From positions 1 to 5,771 of the forward strand of contig NZLV01000018.1 in the NCBI GenBank assembly GCA_002694345.1: DNA of 5,771 nt, given 5' to 3'. The translations under genes and the position numbers were made by a program. Of this stretch, positions 5,305-5,771 are shown piece by piece; position 1 is the first letter of the stretch, and every line of letters begins with the position of its first letter. Under the pieces are notes generated by a model that searched no databases, was not told where the DNA came from, and saw only the letters and a list, made by a program, of their open reading frames with translations. Source of the DNA: Maricaulis sp. (GTDB lineage Bacteria; Pseudomonadota; Alphaproteobacteria; Caulobacterales; Maricaulaceae).

Positions 5305-5771
5305 ATGTCCGACAAACCCGCGTCTTCTCAATCCAGCGCCATGTGGGGCGGCCGGTTCTCGGCCGGACCGTCAGCCGTCATGGAAGCCATCAATGCCTCG
5401 ATCGATGTCGACAAGCGGATGGCGGACCAGGATATCGACGGCTCCCTCGCGCATGCGCAGATGTTGGGCGAAACCGGCGTGATTTCAAGCGAGGATGCTG
5501 CGGCAATCCGTGCAGGGCTGGAAAAGGTCCGCGCAGAAATCCATGCCGGCGACTTCCCCTGGTCCAAGGCGCTGGAAGACGTCCACATGAATGTCGAAGC
5601 CCGCCTCAAGGAAATCATCGGCGAACCGGCCGGCCGTCTTCACACGGCGCGCTCGCGCAATGACCAGGTGGCGACGGATTTCCGTCTCTGGCTGCGCGAT
5701 GCCTGTGACCGGATCGATGCCATGCTCGCTGCCTACCAGAAAGCCCTGGTCGAGCAGGCTGGTCGGCATGT
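5305..5771 (+). CDS. argH: Argininosuccinate lyase, N-terminal part (cut by the window edge)
   Basis: ArgH splits argininosuccinate into arginine and fumarate, the last step of arginine synthesis, in the cytoplasm. About 155 of the usual 460 or so residues are present. Family features are clear: MWGGRFSAGPS (13-23), INASIDVDKRMADQDIDGSLAHAQML (about 29-54), the substrate-site segment ALEDVHMNVEARL (89-101), and GRLHTARSRNDQVATDFRLWLR (110-131). The catalytic serine loop lies beyond the window. I chose ATG 5305 because AGGA lies five bases upstream; the later ATG at 5341 (MWGGRF) would also give a conserved start but has no comparable site. Another ATG at 5288 is in a different frame. No defect is seen in the visible part. 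Confidence 0.95.
   Translation, partial: MSDKPASSQSSAMWGGRFSAGPSAVMEAINASIDVDKRMADQDIDGSLAHAQMLGETGVISSEDAAAIRAGLEKVRAEIHAGDFPWSKALEDVHMNVEARLKEIIGEPAGRLHTARSRNDQVATDFRLWLRDACDRIDAMLAAYQKALVEQAGRH

Noticed and set aside
4631..5482. Plus-strand open frame of about 280 codons across the tlpA-like gene into argH
   Set aside because: It runs antisense to the clear WCGPC protein and then in the wrong frame through argH; its start lies inside the terminator hairpin.
1..5771. CRISPR array, insertion sequence, integrase site or phage gene
   Set aside because: No spaced direct repeats, transposase-like coding region, terminal inverted repeats or phage proteins were seen.

Overview
The window is GC-rich bacterial DNA with strong G/C preference at codon third positions. 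Three things suggest a marine or aquatic alphaproteobacterium of the Caulobacterales/Maricaulales type (Maricaulis-, Oceanicaulis- or Hyphomonas-like): a TonB-dependent receptor of the Xanthomonas/Caulobacter type, a beta-propeller phytase, and alphaproteobacterial-looking TlpA and ArgH sequences. The genus is a guess from sequence style, not a search result.

Layout. The left part is a divergent gene pair. On the minus strand, reading leftward from 1374, is a beta-propeller phytase lipoprotein gene that is frameshifted once at a run of seven G. It is followed 21 bases later by a gene for a 96-residue protein with one N-terminal membrane segment. On the plus strand, from 1614 to 4424, is a 936-residue outer-membrane TonB-dependent receptor with an N-terminal carboxypeptidase-regulatory-like domain. 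The 239-base region between the two starts carries Pho-box-like 11-base repeats facing each gene, an inverted repeat near the centre and a 12-base perfect palindrome close to the receptor start. The receptor gene ends at a strong intrinsic terminator.

From about 4486 to 4665 there is no convincing protein gene. This stretch holds a hairpin with a pyrimidine-rich, anti-Shine-Dalgarno-like loop and a second strong intrinsic terminator pointing the same way as the first. It may encode a small RNA, or the second hairpin may only be a back-up terminator.

The right part is a second divergent pair with only 29 bases between start codons: a membrane-anchored TlpA-family thiol-disulfide oxidoreductase (minus strand) and argH, argininosuccinate lyase (plus strand), which runs off the right edge.

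How the genes may work together. The phytase is predicted to cut phosphate from phytate (inositol hexakisphosphate) outside the inner membrane. The receptor is predicted to carry a ligand across the outer membrane, plausibly an inositol phosphate or another product of phytate breakdown. The pair therefore looks like a phosphate- or phytate-scavenging locus, possibly under PhoB control. The main uncertainty is whether the phytase frameshift is a sequencing error, a real loss of function or a recoding site. The tlpA/argH pair looks like unrelated housekeeping sequence.
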